NCBI RefSeq assembly: GCF_016806835.2
Contig: NZ_CP086111.1
Span: forward strand, 3,282,001 to 3,346,000
From: Skermanella rosea
Lineage (GTDB): Bacteria; Pseudomonadota; Alphaproteobacteria; Azospirillales; Azospirillaceae
Direction of reading: 5' to 3'
Length of the DNA: 64,000 bases
The notes under the pieces were generated by a model that was given only the letters and a program-made list of their open reading frames with translations, made no database searches and was not told where the DNA came from. Each line of letters begins with the position of its first letter. Position 1 is the stretch's first letter. Shown one piece after another: positions 9,336 to 17,161 of this stretch. The position numbers and the translations under genes are program-made.

Positions 9336-10556
9336 TCAATCCGCCGGACGGGCAGTAATGACGCCGGTCAGCAACGGCATCGCCGTCCCGTGACGCCGGA
9401 CGCCGCCGAAGCCGGCGCGGTGCAGCAGGGCCGTGATCTCGCGCGGCGATCGGGCATGGCCCCGCCCCATGGCGAGCAGGTAGAAGCCGAAATAGGCATC
9501 GCCGACCGGCTCGGCCCCGGCGGCCTCCGCCATCGGCTCCGCGATCAGCAGGGTACCGTCCCTCCCGAGCGCCTGCCGGACCGCCCGCAGGATCGCGAGC
9601 GCTCCCGCGTCGTCATGGTCGTGGAGCACCCGGACCAGCGAGACGACGTCCGCCCCCGAAGGAAGGGGGTCGGACAGGAAGTCGCCGCCCGCCACGGATG
9701 CCCGCGGGTCGAGGCCGTCCGCCCGGAACCGTTCCCTGGCCCGCTGCGCCACGGCCGGGAGATCGAACAGGACGGCCCGCAGCTTGGGGAACCGGGACGC
9801 CGCGGCGCTCACGAAGGCGCCCTCGCCGCCGCCGACATCCATCAGGCAGCGGTGGCGGTCCAGCGGATAGGCCGCCAGCACCTCCTCCGCGATCAGCGGC
9901 TGCGAGGCCGCCATCAGGGCGCTGTAGGCCGCCACCTGGGGACCGGTCAGGTCGGCCGGCCGCTCGGCCCCGGCATAGGGCCAATAGCCGGACAGCTCCG
10001 TCCGGCGGCATTCCCCGCGCAGCAGAGCGACCGGATCCCGCAGGTCGTCGTAGAGCATCGCATGGTGCTCGACCATGGCGGTCAGGCCGGGGTTGCCGAC
10101 CAGCGCCGCCCCCAGGGGGCCGAGGCCGAAACGGTCCTCGCCGCGCCGGGCCAGCAGGCGGAGCGAGACTGCGGCGCGCAGCAGCCTTTCGGCCGCCTCG
10201 TCCGCCATGCCCAGCCGGCGCGACACCTCGTGCGCGGTCATCGACCGTTCCGACAGGATGTCGAACAGTCGAAGCCGGACGCAGGCCAGCAGCACCTGGG
10301 AATAGACGAAGCCGGCGCATAGGTCGAACAGGTCGCGGCTGCGCCGCCGGGCGACCGGGCGGGTCAGCGGAAAGGCTGCGGCCCAGTGGCGGAAGCGGGG
10401 ACTCGCCATCAGCCGATCGCGCGCCGACCACAGGCGATCCATCCAGACGTCGACCCGGGGCAGCCCCCAGCCGATCTGGGCCAGGCCGACCCGCGGCGTG
10501 CAGACCTGCGAAAGCCGGCGGGCGTGGCCGGCGTGATGCATATCGCTCTGGCTCAT
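9336..10556 (-). CDS. crtF: Demethylspheroidene O-methyltransferase
   Basis: CrtF, 406 residues, methylates the C-1 hydroxyl of acyclic carotenoids with S-adenosylmethionine in the spheroidene/spirilloxanthin pathway. A winged-helix dimerisation half (residues about 80-180) is followed by a Rossmann methyltransferase domain with motif I LMDVGGGEGAFVSAAASRFP and the later VSLVRVLHDHDD. The ATG at 10556 overlaps the crtE stop by 4 nt. An N-terminal extension of about 60 basic residues precedes the core and is also seen in some relatives. It acts with CrtC and CrtD, encoded nearby. Confidence 0.93.
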   Translation of the reverse strand: MSQSDMHHAGHARRLSQVCTPRVGLAQIGWGLPRVDVWMDRLWSARDRLMASPRFRHWAAAFPLTRPVARRRSRDLFDLCAGFVYSQVLLACVRLRLFDILSERSMTAHEVSRRLGMADEAAERLLRAAVSLRLLARRGEDRFGLGPLGAALVGNPGLTAMVEHHAMLYDDLRDPVALLRGECRRTELSGYWPYAGAERPADLTGPQVAAYSALMAASQPLIAEEVLAAYPLDRHRCLMDVGGGEGAFVSAAASRFPKLRAVLFDLPAVAQRARERFRADGLDPRASVAGGDFLSDPLPSGADVVSLVRVLHDHDDAGALAILRAVRQALGRDGTLLIAEPMAEAAGAEPVGDAYFGFYLLAMGRGHARSPREITALLHRAGFGGVRRHGTAMPLLTGVITARPAD

Positions 10557-11422
10557 GCTGCAACCCTCACCAGTTCCTTGGGCAGGAAGCGCTCGGCTTC
10601 CAGTCGAATCAGCGCCCGAAGCTCGGCGGCGCCCGGACAGCGCGGGATCGCTTCGGCGGCCTCCCCGATCAGGAGGTCGAGGCGGTCGAGGGCGCCGTCG
10701 ATGCCCAGTTCGCGCGCGGCGCTCATCCGCCCCAGGGCGGCATCGCGCCCGACCGGCTTGCCCAGTTCGTCGGGATCGCCGGCGACGTCGCGGATATCGT
10801 CCGCGACCTGGAACGCCTCGCCGATCTTCTCGCCCAGGGACCGCCAGGGCGCCGACTCGACGCCCGCCGCCGCGGCGCCGCCGACCGTCGCCGCCGCGAA
10901 CAGCGCGCCGGTCTTGGCCCTGTGATAGCGGGCGAGGTCGACCCGCGGCTCGCTCTCCCAGGCCTGCCCCGCGACGATGCCGAACGGCATGCCGACCGAC
11001 CGGCCAACGCAGAGCAGCAGCGTCGCCAGGCGGTCGGGACAGGCCGCGGCCTCGCGCGCCAGCGTCTCGAACGCCAGCACGATCAGCGCGTCGCCGGCCA
11101 GCACCGCCAGGGGTTCGCCGAAGGCGCGGTGGACGGAGGGCTTGCCGCGCCGGACCGGCGCGTCATCGAAGCAGGGCAGATCGTCGTGGACCAGCGACGC
11201 GCAGTGCAGAAGCTCGATCGAGGCCGCGGTGGCCGCGGCGGCCGCGAAGTCCTCCGCCCCGCAGGCCCGGGCCACCGCCAGGCAGAGCCGGGGCCTGATC
11301 CGGGCGCCGCCTGGGAAGACGGCGTGCCGCATCGCCGCCGCCAGTCCGGGCGGAGCGCCCGCCCCTTCCGCCTCGCTCAAGGCTCCGTCCAGGGTCTGCT
11401 CGATCCGCATGACGACATCCAT
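10553..11422 (-). CDS. crtE: Geranylgeranyl diphosphate synthase
   Basis: CrtE, 289 residues from the chosen start, condenses farnesyl diphosphate and isopentenyl diphosphate to the C20 precursor of carotenoids and the phytyl tail. The first Asp-rich motif is in LVHDDLPCFDDAPVRRG and the second in FQVADDIRDVAGD, with the substrate-binding GGARIRPRL near the N-terminus. The ATG at 11422 has GGGAGG 6 to 8 nt upstream. A longer reading frame to 11491 would run through the PpsR box and is less likely. It is the first gene of the leftward superoperon. Confidence 0.94.
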   Translation of the reverse strand: MDVVMRIEQTLDGALSEAEGAGAPPGLAAAMRHAVFPGGARIRPRLCLAVARACGAEDFAAAAATAASIELLHCASLVHDDLPCFDDAPVRRGKPSVHRAFGEPLAVLAGDALIVLAFETLAREAAACPDRLATLLLCVGRSVGMPFGIVAGQAWESEPRVDLARYHRAKTGALFAAATVGGAAAAGVESAPWRSLGEKIGEAFQVADDIRDVAGDPDELGKPVGRDAALGRMSAARELGIDGALDRLDLLIGEAAEAIPRCPGAAELRALIRLEAERFLPKELVRVAA

Positions 11423-11472
11423 GGGCAACCTCCCGCCGCGCCGCGTTGTAATGGTAGATTGTCGCGCGTTAC

Positions 11473-11490
11473 TGTCATATATTGTTGACA
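11473..11490. promoter_or_regulatory. PpsR/CrtJ-type operator between crtE and crtD
   Basis: TGTCATATATTGTTGACA is a perfect TGT-N12-ACA box, 51 bp ahead of the crtE ATG and 58 bp ahead of the proposed crtD start. One operator can control both divergent carotenoid transcripts. It also contains a TTGACA that could be the -35 of the rightward promoter. Confidence 0.8.
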
Positions 11491-11547
11491 CGAGCAGTAG
11501 TCAGGTTCAACGACATTCTTCACGTCAAGCAGGAAGGGCCGGGGACA

Positions 11548-13104
11548 TTGTTCGGGAACCGTATCATCGTGGTCGGCGCAGGCATCGGCGGCCTGACCGC
11601 GGCCCTGACGCTGGCGAGCCGGGGCATGGCCGTGACGGTCCTGGAAAAGGCGGACAATTCCGGCGGCAAGATGCGGGAGGTCGCGGTCGGCGGAGCCCGC
11701 CTGGACGCGGGTCCGACGGTCTTCACCCTGCCCCGCATCTTCGAGGAGATCTTCGCCGACGCCGGGAGCAGCCTGCACGACCATGTCACCTTGAAGCCGG
11801 CGGAGATCCTGGCGCGGCATGCCTGGACGGACGGATCGCGGCTGGACCTGTTCGCCGACCCGGAGCGGTCGGCCGTCGCGATCGCCGCCTTCGCGGGCCG
11901 CCGCGAGGCCGAAGGATATCGCCGCTTCCAGGCCGAGGCCCGGCGCACCTGGCGCACCCTCCAGGACTCGTTCGTCCGCAGCGCGGAGCCCAGCGTCAAG
12001 GGGCTGGTCGGATCGGTCGGCCTGAGGGGCCTTGGCGACCTCTGGCGCATCCGGCCGTTCGACACCCTGTGGAAGGCGCTGGGCGACTATTTCCACGATC
12101 GCCGCCTGCGCCAGCTGTTCGGTCGCTACGCCACTTATTGCGGCTCCTCCCCCTTCCTGGCACCGGCTACCCTGATGCTGGTGGCCCATGTGGAACAGGA
12201 GGGGGTCTGGCTGGTCGAGGGCGGAATGGCCCGTCTGGCCGAAGCCCTGGCGCGCCTGGCCGAGCGGCACGGCGCCGTTTTCCGTTACGGCACCGAGGTC
12301 TGGAGGATCGACGCGGCCGGCGGCCGGGCTTCCGGCGTCACGCTCGCCGGCGGGGAACGGATCGAGGCAGACGCCGTCATCGTCAACGCCGACTCCGGCG
12401 CGCTGGCCGGCGGATTGCTGGGTCCGGCCGCCGTTCGGGCCGTCCCGCCGGCCGATCCGGCGCAGCGATCATTGTCGGCGGTGACCTGGAGCCTCCTCGC
12501 GGAAGCCGGGGACTTCCCGCTGGCGCGGCATACCGTCTTCTTCTCCGACGACTATGCCGCCGAGTTCGACGACATCTTCGGCCGCTCCCGCCTGCCCCGG
12601 TCCCCCACCGTCTATGTCTGCGCCCAGGACCGGGAAACCGGTCACGGCGTTCCGGCCGGCGGCCCCGAGCGCCTGTTCTGCCTGGTCAACGCCCCACCGA
12701 CCGGCGACATCCATTCCTTCGACCCGACGGAGATCGAGCAATGCGCGAACAGCACATTCGGCATCCTGGAACGTTGCGGCCTGCGCCTCCGGACATCGCC
12801 GGAGCACACCATGGTGACGACGCCGCGGGACTGGGAGCGGCTGTTCCCGGCGACGGGAGGAGCGCTCTACGGCCCGGCGTCGCACGGCTGGAAAGCTTCG
12901 TTCAGCCGTCCGACGGCGCGCAGCCGCATGCCCGGCCTCTACCTGGCGGGGGGCAGCATCCATCCCGGGCCGGGGGTGCCGATGGTGGCCTTGTCCGGCC
13001 GGATGGCGGCGCGGGCGGTGCTGCGCGACCTGGGTTCGCGACGCTCCGCTTCGACCGTCCTGTCACCCGCGACGGCTATGCCTGGTGGTACGTCGACGCG
13101 CTGA
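11548..13104 (+). CDS. crtD: Hydroxyneurosporene/methoxyneurosporene dehydrogenase
   Basis: CrtD, about 518 residues, introduces the C-3,4 double bond in hydroxylated or methoxylated acyclic carotenoids. A CrtI-like FAD fold opens it: IIVVGAGIGGLTAALTLA then VTVLEKADNSGGKM. The C-terminal FAD motif is PGLYLAGGSIHPGPGVPM. The TTG at 11548 has AGGAAGGG 9 nt upstream and starts just before the FAD motif. A longer frame from TTG 11482 would overlap the operator, so it was not chosen. The last 20 residues past AARAVLRDLG look like non-homologous read-out, and crtC coding begins in another frame over the same bases. Confidence 0.9.
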   Translation: MFGNRIIVVGAGIGGLTAALTLASRGMAVTVLEKADNSGGKMREVAVGGARLDAGPTVFTLPRIFEEIFADAGSSLHDHVTLKPAEILARHAWTDGSRLDLFADPERSAVAIAAFAGRREAEGYRRFQAEARRTWRTLQDSFVRSAEPSVKGLVGSVGLRGLGDLWRIRPFDTLWKALGDYFHDRRLRQLFGRYATYCGSSPFLAPATLMLVAHVEQEGVWLVEGGMARLAEALARLAERHGAVFRYGTEVWRIDAAGGRASGVTLAGGERIEADAVIVNADSGALAGGLLGPAAVRAVPPADPAQRSLSAVTWSLLAEAGDFPLARHTVFFSDDYAAEFDDIFGRSRLPRSPTVYVCAQDRETGHGVPAGGPERLFCLVNAPPTGDIHSFDPTEIEQCANSTFGILERCGLRLRTSPEHTMVTTPRDWERLFPATGGALYGPASHGWKASFSRPTARSRMPGLYLAGGSIHPGPGVPMVALSGRMAARAVLRDLGSRRSASTVLSPATAMPGGTSTR

Positions 13105-13130
13105 GCGACGACGGAAAACACGGCCTGACG

Positions 13131-13970
13131 GTGATCGCCTTCATCGGCAGCGTCTTCTCGCCCTATTACGCGTGGGCACGCCGCCGCGGCCGGGGCGACC
13201 CGCTGAACCATTGCTCGGTCAACGTTGTGCTGACGGGTGCCGGCGGCAACCGCTGGTGCATGACGGAGCGGGGCCGCAGCCGGCTGGATCGCGACCAGCG
13301 CTCGCTCTCCATCGGGCCGAGTTCGCTGGAATGGGACGGGACGGCGCTGACGATCCGCATCGACGAAACCACCATGCCGGTTCCCAGGCGGGTCGGCGGA
13401 ACCATCCGCATCCATCCCCATGCCCTGACGGAGCGTTCCTTCACCCTGGACGCCGCCGGCCGGCACCGCTGGTGGCCGATCTCCCCCCGCTCCCGGGTGG
13501 AGGTGGAACTGGACCGGCCCGGTCTGCGCTGGAGCGGCACCGGATATTTCGACACCAACGCGGGCGACGAGGCGCTGGAGGACGCCTTCAGCCAGTGGGA
13601 CTGGTGCCGGGCAGACCTGGGGGACGGTGCCGCCATACTGTACAACGTGGATCGCCGCGCAGCGCCGCCGCTGGCCCTGTCCCTGCGGATCGACCCGACG
13701 GGCGCCGTCGAGATGGGCGACCCGCTGCCGCCGGCCCGGCTCCCCCCTACGAAATGGTGGCGCATCCCGCGCGCAACCCGCGCCGACCCGGAACACGCGG
13801 TGACGGTCAGGGAGACGCTGGTGGACGCGCCGTTCTATGCGCGATCGGTGCTGGAGACCAGCATCGGGTCCCGGCCGGCGACGGCCGTCCACGAGAGCCT
13901 GTCGCTCGACCGGTTCCGGATGCCATGGGTCCAGGCGCTGCTGCCCTTCAGGATGCCGCGCCTGCCCTGA
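13131..13970 (+). CDS. crtC: Carotenoid 1,2-hydratase (hydroxyneurosporene synthase), start uncertain
   Basis: CrtC hydrates the terminal double bond of neurosporene or lycopene. The family signature FIGSVFSPYYAWARRRGRGDP and the later SQWDWCRADLGDG are clear. From the GTG at 13131 it would be 279 residues. However, recognisable CrtC sequence (FDRPVTRDGYAWWYVDALSD) is encoded in the same frame from about 13050. No ATG, GTG or TTG exists in this frame from 12777 to 13130, and the GTG at 13131 has no good ribosome site. So either translation arrives from crtD by frameshifting, the two genes are fused and a base is missing near 13030, or a rare start is used. It completes crtC-D-F of the spirilloxanthin route. 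Confidence 0.85.
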   Translation: MIAFIGSVFSPYYAWARRRGRGDPLNHCSVNVVLTGAGGNRWCMTERGRSRLDRDQRSLSIGPSSLEWDGTALTIRIDETTMPVPRRVGGTIRIHPHALTERSFTLDAAGRHRWWPISPRSRVEVELDRPGLRWSGTGYFDTNAGDEALEDAFSQWDWCRADLGDGAAILYNVDRRAAPPLALSLRIDPTGAVEMGDPLPPARLPPTKWWRIPRATRADPEHAVTVRETLVDAPFYARSVLETSIGSRPATAVHESLSLDRFRMPWVQALLPFRMPRLP

Positions 13971-13973
13971 GGC

Positions 13974-14147
13974 TCAGGGGCGGCGATCCTCGCCCGGCAT
14001 GCGGACATTGCTGCCGGGCCCGTCCTCACCCAGTGCATGCTGCTTCCGCTTGGTCCTAACGAACTGATAAACAACGACAATGAGAACAATCACCAATGTC
14101 ATGCCGGCGAGGGCCCAGATCAGGCCGCCATCGCTGCCGTCTTCCAT
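13974..14147 (-). CDS. Small single-span membrane protein, unknown
   Basis: Predicted 57-residue protein starting MEDGSDGGLIWALAGMTLV, one hydrophobic helix (about residues 9-29, GLIWALAGMTLVIVLIVVVY), then a basic and Pro/Gly-rich cytoplasmic tail. The ATG at 14147 has GGAG 8 nt upstream; an upstream ATG at 14246 lacks such support. It is convergent with crtC (3 nt apart) and reads in the same direction as crtB, 79 nt downstream of another tiny membrane gene. No family is recognised. Position suggests a role or at least co-expression with carotenoid synthesis at the membrane. Confidence 0.55.
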   Translation of the reverse strand: MEDGSDGGLIWALAGMTLVIVLIVVVYQFVRTKRKQHALGEDGPGSNVRMPGEDRRP

Positions 14148-14226
14148 TTCCCGTCTCCTCAGGTTTGTCTGAATGGCAATTGCCTGAGAACCGAAGGAAC
14201 GGATGGTTAGTTCCGAATGCTTAGAC

Positions 14227-14376
14227 TCATAATGATGCCTCGTCATCGTTTCGCTTGGGTCTCTTGGCGTCCTCCTCCGATGCCCGGCTCACGGATCTTA
14301 TCTGGTAGATCGCCCAGCCGAGGACGCCGCCGAAGACCAGAAGCATCTCCACCAGGGCGAACCATCCCGCGGACAT
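14227..14376 (-). CDS. Small single-span membrane protein downstream of crtB
   Basis: A 49-residue reading frame beginning 6 nt after the crtB stop. It starts MSAGWFALVEMLLVFGGV and has one transmembrane helix (about residues 6-24, ending GWAIYQI), then a charged tail (ASEEDAKRPKRNDDEASL). Tight spacing, a coherent membrane-plus-acidic/basic tail pattern and lack of any competing gene make it likely real, and it would be translationally coupled to crtB. Function is unknown. In some purple bacteria other small membrane proteins sit at this position, but no homology is claimed. Confidence 0.6.
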   Translation of the reverse strand: MSAGWFALVEMLLVFGGVLGWAIYQIRSVSRASEEDAKRPKRNDDEASL

Positions 14377-14382
14377 CGCCGG

Positions 14383-15432
14383 TCAGCCCTGGCGCTTCAG
14401 CGCCACGCGCTGGCCGCGCTCCAGCCGTTCGAACAGGAGGAGCAGCCACACCACCGGGTCGTCCCGTACCGCCTCGGGCACCGTCGTGGCGGCCACGGCC
14501 TCGACCAGGAAGCGGGACTCCTCGACGCTCCGGAGCCCACCGCCCTCTCCAGCACCAGCCAGGGCGGCGGCCGATGCCCGGGCCAGCAGCAACGCCTTGC
14601 GGCGCGCCGGGACGACGGCCCGGCGCGACACCGAGTCCCCGCCGGCCCGTTCTACCTCGCGGCCGATCTCGGCATAGAGGTGGCGGGCCGCCTGGATGCC
14701 GGGGCGGCACGCGGGCGGCAGGCAGGCGATGCCGGGATCGGCCTGGCGGTAGAACTCGTCGGCCACGACCAGCAGCCGCCCGACCACGGTGCCCAGCGGC
14801 GGGCTGAACACCGGGCAGGCCAGCCAGGCGTCGGGGTCGATGCCCGCGTCCCGCAGCCACTCCAGCGGCAGGTAGAGGCGACCGGCCCGCGCGTCCTCGC
14901 CGACGTCGCGGGCGATGTTGGAAAGCTGCATCGCCATGCCCAGGTCGCAGGCGCGCGCCACCACGTCGCCGTCGCGCACGCCCATCAGCACGGCCATCAT
15001 GGCGCCGACGGTCCCGGCGACGCGGGCGGCATAGGCGTTCAGTTCCCCGAGATCGGCGTAACGCCGGCCGGCCAGATCCCACTCGAACCCTTCGAACAGC
15101 GCTTCCGGCAGGGCGCGGGGAATCGCGAAGCGGTCCACCACATCGGCGAAGGACCTGTCCACCGGATGGTCCAGCGGACGGCCGGCATAGGCACGCTCCA
15201 GCCGCCGCCGCATCCGGTCCAGCGCGGCGTGGGCGTCCCCGGCAAGATCGGCCGCGTCGTCGGCCAGCCGGCAGAAGGCGTAGAGCGCGGAGGCCGGCTG
15301 CCGCACCCGGGACGGCAGCAGGAGCGAGGCGGCATGGAAGGTCCGCGACGCGTTCCTCAGCATCCCGCGGCAGGCCGCGAAATCCTCGGCCGTGGCCGGC
15401 CGGGTCCCGCGGCTAGGCCAAAACTGCTGCAT
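14383..15432 (-). CDS. crtB: Phytoene synthase
   Basis: CrtB, 349 residues, condenses two geranylgeranyl diphosphates to phytoene, the committed carotenoid step. The two Asp-rich motifs are present: YAFCRLADDAADLAGD near residue 58 and NIARDVGEDARAGRLYLP near 190. The start at 15432 lies inside the end of crtI (20-nt overlap), so the crtI-crtB pair is coupled in the usual order. The C-terminal 60 residues are less conserved. Two small membrane-protein genes follow in the same direction. Confidence 0.95.
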   Translation of the reverse strand: MQQFWPSRGTRPATAEDFAACRGMLRNASRTFHAASLLLPSRVRQPASALYAFCRLADDAADLAGDAHAALDRMRRRLERAYAGRPLDHPVDRSFADVVDRFAIPRALPEALFEGFEWDLAGRRYADLGELNAYAARVAGTVGAMMAVLMGVRDGDVVARACDLGMAMQLSNIARDVGEDARAGRLYLPLEWLRDAGIDPDAWLACPVFSPPLGTVVGRLLVVADEFYRQADPGIACLPPACRPGIQAARHLYAEIGREVERAGGDSVSRRAVVPARRKALLLARASAAALAGAGEGGGLRSVEESRFLVEAVAATTVPEAVRDDPVVWLLLLFERLERGQRVALKRQG

Positions 15433-16924
15433 GCGGCACCACCTTGTCCAGGACCCTTGCCGACGACAGCACGCCCGGCAGCCCCGCGCCGGGATGGGTC
15501 CCGGCCCCGACTAGGTAAAGCCGCTCAATATCCTCGCTCCTGTTGTGCGGGCGGAACCAGGCGCTCTGGGTCAACACCGGCTCCAGCCCGAAGGCGGCGC
15601 CGCGCACCGAGAGCAGGCGGTCCTGGAAATCCTGGGGCGTCAGCATGCGGGACGTGACGATCTGATCCTTGAGGCCGGGCAGCAGCGTTTCGCCCAGGTG
15701 GCGTTCGATGGCGCGGCGGTAACTCTCCGCCGTCTCGTCCCAGCGGGTGCCGCTGTCCAAATGGGGAACGGGGGACAGCACGTAGAAGGTGTCGCAGCCG
15801 TCGGGGGCGAGCGACGGGTCGGTCGCGGTCGGCCGGTGCAGGTAAAGGCTGAAGTCGGGCGCAAGAACCTTCCGCCGGAAGATGTCGTCGAGCAGTTCCC
15901 GGTAGCGCGGGCCGAGCAGGATCGTGTGGTGGGCGACATCCTCGTAGCGGCGTCGGGTGCCGAAATACCAGACGAACAGGCTCATGGAATAGCGGGCGCG
16001 GTCGATCCGGCGATCGGTCCAGCGCTTGCGCGCTTCCGGTGCGATCAGGTGGCGATAGGTCCAGGCGCTGTCGGCGTTGGACACCACGATGTCGGCGGGG
16101 ATCTCCTGCCCCGAGGCCAGCCGGACTCCGGTGGCCCGTCCGTCGCGCACGGTGATCCGGGCAACCTCGGCGTTGCAGCGGACCACGCCGCCCTGCCCCT
16201 CGATCAGGCCGACCAGCCCGCGGACCAGCCGTCCCGTGCCGCCCATGGCGAAGTGGACGCCCCAGCGCCGCTCCAGGAAGGCGATCAGGCTGTAGATCGA
16301 GGTGGTGGCGAAAGGATTGCCGCCGACCAGCAGGGGATGGAAGCTCAGCACGGTGCGGAGCCTGGAATCGCGCACGTGCCGGCAGACCAAGTCGTAGACC
16401 GAGCGGTGCCCCGCCAGCCGGACCAGATCGGGAAGCACCCGCGCCATGTCGGTCCAGCTGCTGAACGGCACGTCGCCCAACTGCTCGAAGCCGATCCTGA
16501 AGCGCGCCTCGCTGGCCTTCAGGAAGCTCTCGTAACCCGCGATGTCGGCGGGCGAGAATTTCGCGACCTCCGCCCGCATCGCCGCGTCGTCGCCGGAATA
16601 CTCGAACACCTCGCCGTCGTCGAACCGTATCCGGTAGAATGGCGAGATCGCCCGCAGCTCCACGTCGTCGGCCAGCCGCTTGCCGCAGAGCTGCCACAGC
16701 TCTTCCAGCAGGAACGGCGCCGTGACGATAGTGGGGCCGGCGTCGAAGGTGAAGCCGTCCTGCCGGTAGACGTAAGCCCGCCCGCCCGGCGCATCGAGCC
16801 GTTCCAGGACCGTCACCCTGTAGCCGCGCGCTCCCAGCCGGACCGCGGCGGCCAACCCGCCGAAACCGCTGCCGATGACCACGGCATGGGGTGGAACAGG
16901 AATGTCGCGTGTCATCTTGTTCAT
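15413..16924 (-). CDS. crtI: Phytoene desaturase
   Basis: CrtI, 503 residues from the chosen start, desaturates phytoene stepwise to neurosporene or lycopene. The FAD-binding start AVVIGSGFGGLAAAVRLG, ERLDAPGGRAYVYRQDGFTFDAG and the C-terminal LYLVGAGTHPGAGLPGVL motif are typical. The ATG at 16924 begins MNKMTRDIPVPP just before the FAD fold; a longer frame to 17029 would cross a PpsR-like site. Together with crtB it forms a leftward operon facing crtC. With crtC, D and F in the window and no crtA, spirilloxanthin is the likely end product, by inference. Confidence 0.95.
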   Translation of the reverse strand: MNKMTRDIPVPPHAVVIGSGFGGLAAAVRLGARGYRVTVLERLDAPGGRAYVYRQDGFTFDAGPTIVTAPFLLEELWQLCGKRLADDVELRAISPFYRIRFDDGEVFEYSGDDAAMRAEVAKFSPADIAGYESFLKASEARFRIGFEQLGDVPFSSWTDMARVLPDLVRLAGHRSVYDLVCRHVRDSRLRTVLSFHPLLVGGNPFATTSIYSLIAFLERRWGVHFAMGGTGRLVRGLVGLIEGQGGVVRCNAEVARITVRDGRATGVRLASGQEIPADIVVSNADSAWTYRHLIAPEARKRWTDRRIDRARYSMSLFVWYFGTRRRYEDVAHHTILLGPRYRELLDDIFRRKVLAPDFSLYLHRPTATDPSLAPDGCDTFYVLSPVPHLDSGTRWDETAESYRRAIERHLGETLLPGLKDQIVTSRMLTPQDFQDRLLSVRGAAFGLEPVLTQSAWFRPHNRSEDIERLYLVGAGTHPGAGLPGVLSSARVLDKVVPHAAVLA

Positions 16925-16933
16925 ACGCCGAAG

Positions 16934-16951
16934 CGTAACACGAAGTTGACA
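16934..16951 (-). promoter_or_regulatory. Degenerate PpsR-type box upstream of crtI
   Basis: CGTAACACGAAGTTGACA matches TGT-N12-ACA with one mismatch in one half-site and lies only 10 bp ahead of the crtI ATG. The other three boxes in the window are perfect, so this may be a weaker or unused site. Confidence 0.45.
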
Positions 16952-17161
16952 CTCTGGATAGGGCTCAGGTTCGGTCAGGGATGAAAGGCGATGGGCACCG
17001 GTCACGGCCCGAACGCCGTCTGCGCACAATCCGGCGCGCCTTGGGGAGTGTTGTCGCCCCGCCGTTCATCAGCAACGATATGAGTGCGTCAGATTTGGCG
17101 CACGAGACTGCGGCTCGGCGCCAACCTGACGATGCCGGTCAACCTCCACCGGCCAACTCGG

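Noticed and set aside
10977-13970. A 997-codon + frame covering crtE antisense through crtC
   Set aside because: Only its last part is crtC; the rest lies in the wrong frame over crtD or antisense to crtE.
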